Of a DNA stretch of 14,564 bases, positions 13,738-14,564 are shown in pieces (the first letter of the stretch is position 1; each line of letters opens with the position of its first letter). This DNA is from Thermotogaceae bacterium (lineage in GTDB: Bacteria; Thermotogota; Thermotogae; Thermotogales; Thermotogaceae). The stretch lies in NCBI GenBank assembly GCA_027038385.1, contig JALVXE010000049.1:1-14564 (forward strand), read 5' to 3'. The position numbers and the translations under genes are program-made. A model generated the notes under the pieces. That model ran no database searches. It was not told the DNA's origin and saw only the letters and a program-made list of their open reading frames with translations.

Positions 13738-14564
13738 ATGAGGATTAGAGTGGATTTAGGGCCTTCGGAACTTCCAAGAAGCTGGTACAACGCTTTGGCA
13801 GATCTTCCATTCAAGTTGGATCCACCACTCGATCCCGAAACTTCAAAGCCGGTTGATCCAGAAAAGCTCTTGGCGATTTTCCCAAGACCGATAGTCGAGC
13901 AGGAGATGACTGACGAGAGGTTCGTCAGGATACCAGAGGAAGTTTTAAAGGAATACTCCGTTTTCAGACCGACCCCTCTTTTCAGGGCGAATTTTTTGGA
14001 GGAATACCTTCAAACCCCCGCTAGGATCTACTACAAGTACGAGGGAGTCAGTCCAACGGGAAGCCACAAGACAAACACCGCTATCGCTCAGGCGTATTTC
14101 AACAAAATCGACGGTGTTAAAAGACTCGTTACTGAGACGGGAGCAGGGCAATGGGGAAGTGCGCTATCTTACGCTGGAAGTAAGTTTGGATTAGAAGTGA
14201 AGGTCTTCATGGTTAAGGTGAGCTATGAGCAAAAGCCGATGAGAAAGAATCTTATGAAGCTATTTGGAGGAGATGTAACACCGAGCCCGAGTGATAAAAC
14301 AGAGTTCGGAAGGAAACTCCTTGAAGAAGATCCAGACAATCCAGGAAGCCTTGGAATAGCGATAAGTGAAGCACTCGAAGTGGCTGTACAGAGTGACGAT
14401 ACGAAGTACGCTCTCGGTAGTGTCTTGAACCACGTTCTTCTCCACCAAACTGTGATAGGACTTGAAATAAAGAAACAACTTGAAATCCTCGGAGAAAAGC
14501 CGGACATAATTATCGGATGTCATGGTGGAGGGTCCAACTTTGGAGGTACGATACTTCCGTTCGT
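13738..14564 (+). CDS. trpB2: Tryptophan synthase beta-like protein, TrpB2 type, 3' end missing
   Basis: The first 275 residues are present and the frame runs off the window. PLP-dependent tryptophan synthase beta chain of the TrpB2 class. Features: an N-terminal extension typical of TrpB2 (DLGPSELPRSWYNALADLPF), EGVSPTGSHKTNTAIAQAY with the PLP lysine at Lys111, the catalytic-glutamate motif ETGAGQWGSAL (TrpB1 usually has ETGAGQHG), and the phosphate-binding loop GCHGGGSNFGG. TrpB2 makes tryptophan from indole and serine and, unlike TrpB1, often works without a tight TrpA partner. The start ATG is seven bases after a perfect AAAGGAGG (13723-13730). It is preceded by its own Trp leader and attenuator and is the first structural gene; what follows is not visible. 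TrpB2 proteins are usually somewhat above 400 residues, so about two thirds is present. Confidence 0.95.
   Translation, partial: MRIRVDLGPSELPRSWYNALADLPFKLDPPLDPETSKPVDPEKLLAIFPRPIVEQEMTDERFVRIPEEVLKEYSVFRPTPLFRANFLEEYLQTPARIYYKYEGVSPTGSHKTNTAIAQAYFNKIDGVKRLVTETGAGQWGSALSYAGSKFGLEVKVFMVKVSYEQKPMRKNLMKLFGGDVTPSPSDKTEFGRKLLEEDPDNPGSLGIAISEALEVAVQSDDTKYALGSVLNHVLLHQTVIGLEIKKQLEILGEKPDIIIGCHGGGSNFGGTILPF

Noticed and set aside
1..14564. tRNA, rRNA, CRISPR array, insertion sequence or phage genes
   Set aside because: Nothing with the expected structure, repeats or motifs was found by eye in either strand; the window is almost fully covered by the listed genes.

Overview
The window looks like chromosomal DNA of a thermophilic bacterium of the phylum Thermotogota. 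This is an inference from gene content (an Mbx-type ferredoxin oxidoreductase operon and a TrpB2-type tryptophan synthase), heavy use of ATA, AGA and AGG codons, strong GGAGGTGA-like ribosome binding sites and medium GC content. I cannot name a genus.

Region 1 (1-10486, + strand) is most of one long operon for a membrane-bound, ion-pumping oxidoreductase of the MBX family. The gene order matches archaeal mbxABCDFGHH'MJKLN: Mrp-antiporter-like subunits (MnhE partial, MnhF, MnhG, MbhD-like, MbhE+MnhB fusion, MnhC, MnhD), a second antiporter-like subunit with a long C-terminal tail, then the complex-I-like module (NuoH-, NuoB-, NuoC-, NuoD- and NuoI-like). Most junctions overlap (ATGA) or lie a few bases apart. 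The NuoD-like subunit has CxxE in place of both CxxC motifs that hold the [NiFe] site, so this is not a hydrogenase. The last gene is the striking one: its NuoI-like two-cluster ferredoxin domain is fused to a complete GltD/NfnB-type flavoprotein with its own cysteine motifs and FAD and NAD(P) folds. The likely overall job is oxidation of reduced ferredoxin, coupled to Na+ or H+ pumping, with electrons passed to a pyridine nucleotide.

Region 2 (10489-13419, - strand) is a convergent two-gene operon that shares a bidirectional terminator with the mbx operon. It encodes an exported caspase-fold (C14) peptidase with an intact His/Cys dyad, an EF-hand-like calcium loop and a beta-strand-rich C-terminus, followed by a lipoprotein with a fibronectin-III-like domain and propeller-like repeats. 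Both proteins should sit outside the cytoplasmic membrane.

Region 3 (13420-14564) is a divergent intergenic region with an 11-bp inverted repeat and a good promoter. It is followed by a textbook-style tryptophan attenuator: a 28-codon leader peptide with three consecutive Trp codons, a perfect 11-bp antiterminator, a competing intrinsic terminator, and then trpB2, which runs off the window end. The attenuator and the leader peptide are too short for ordinary gene finding and are, with the MbxN-flavoprotein fusion, the most notable content of the window.
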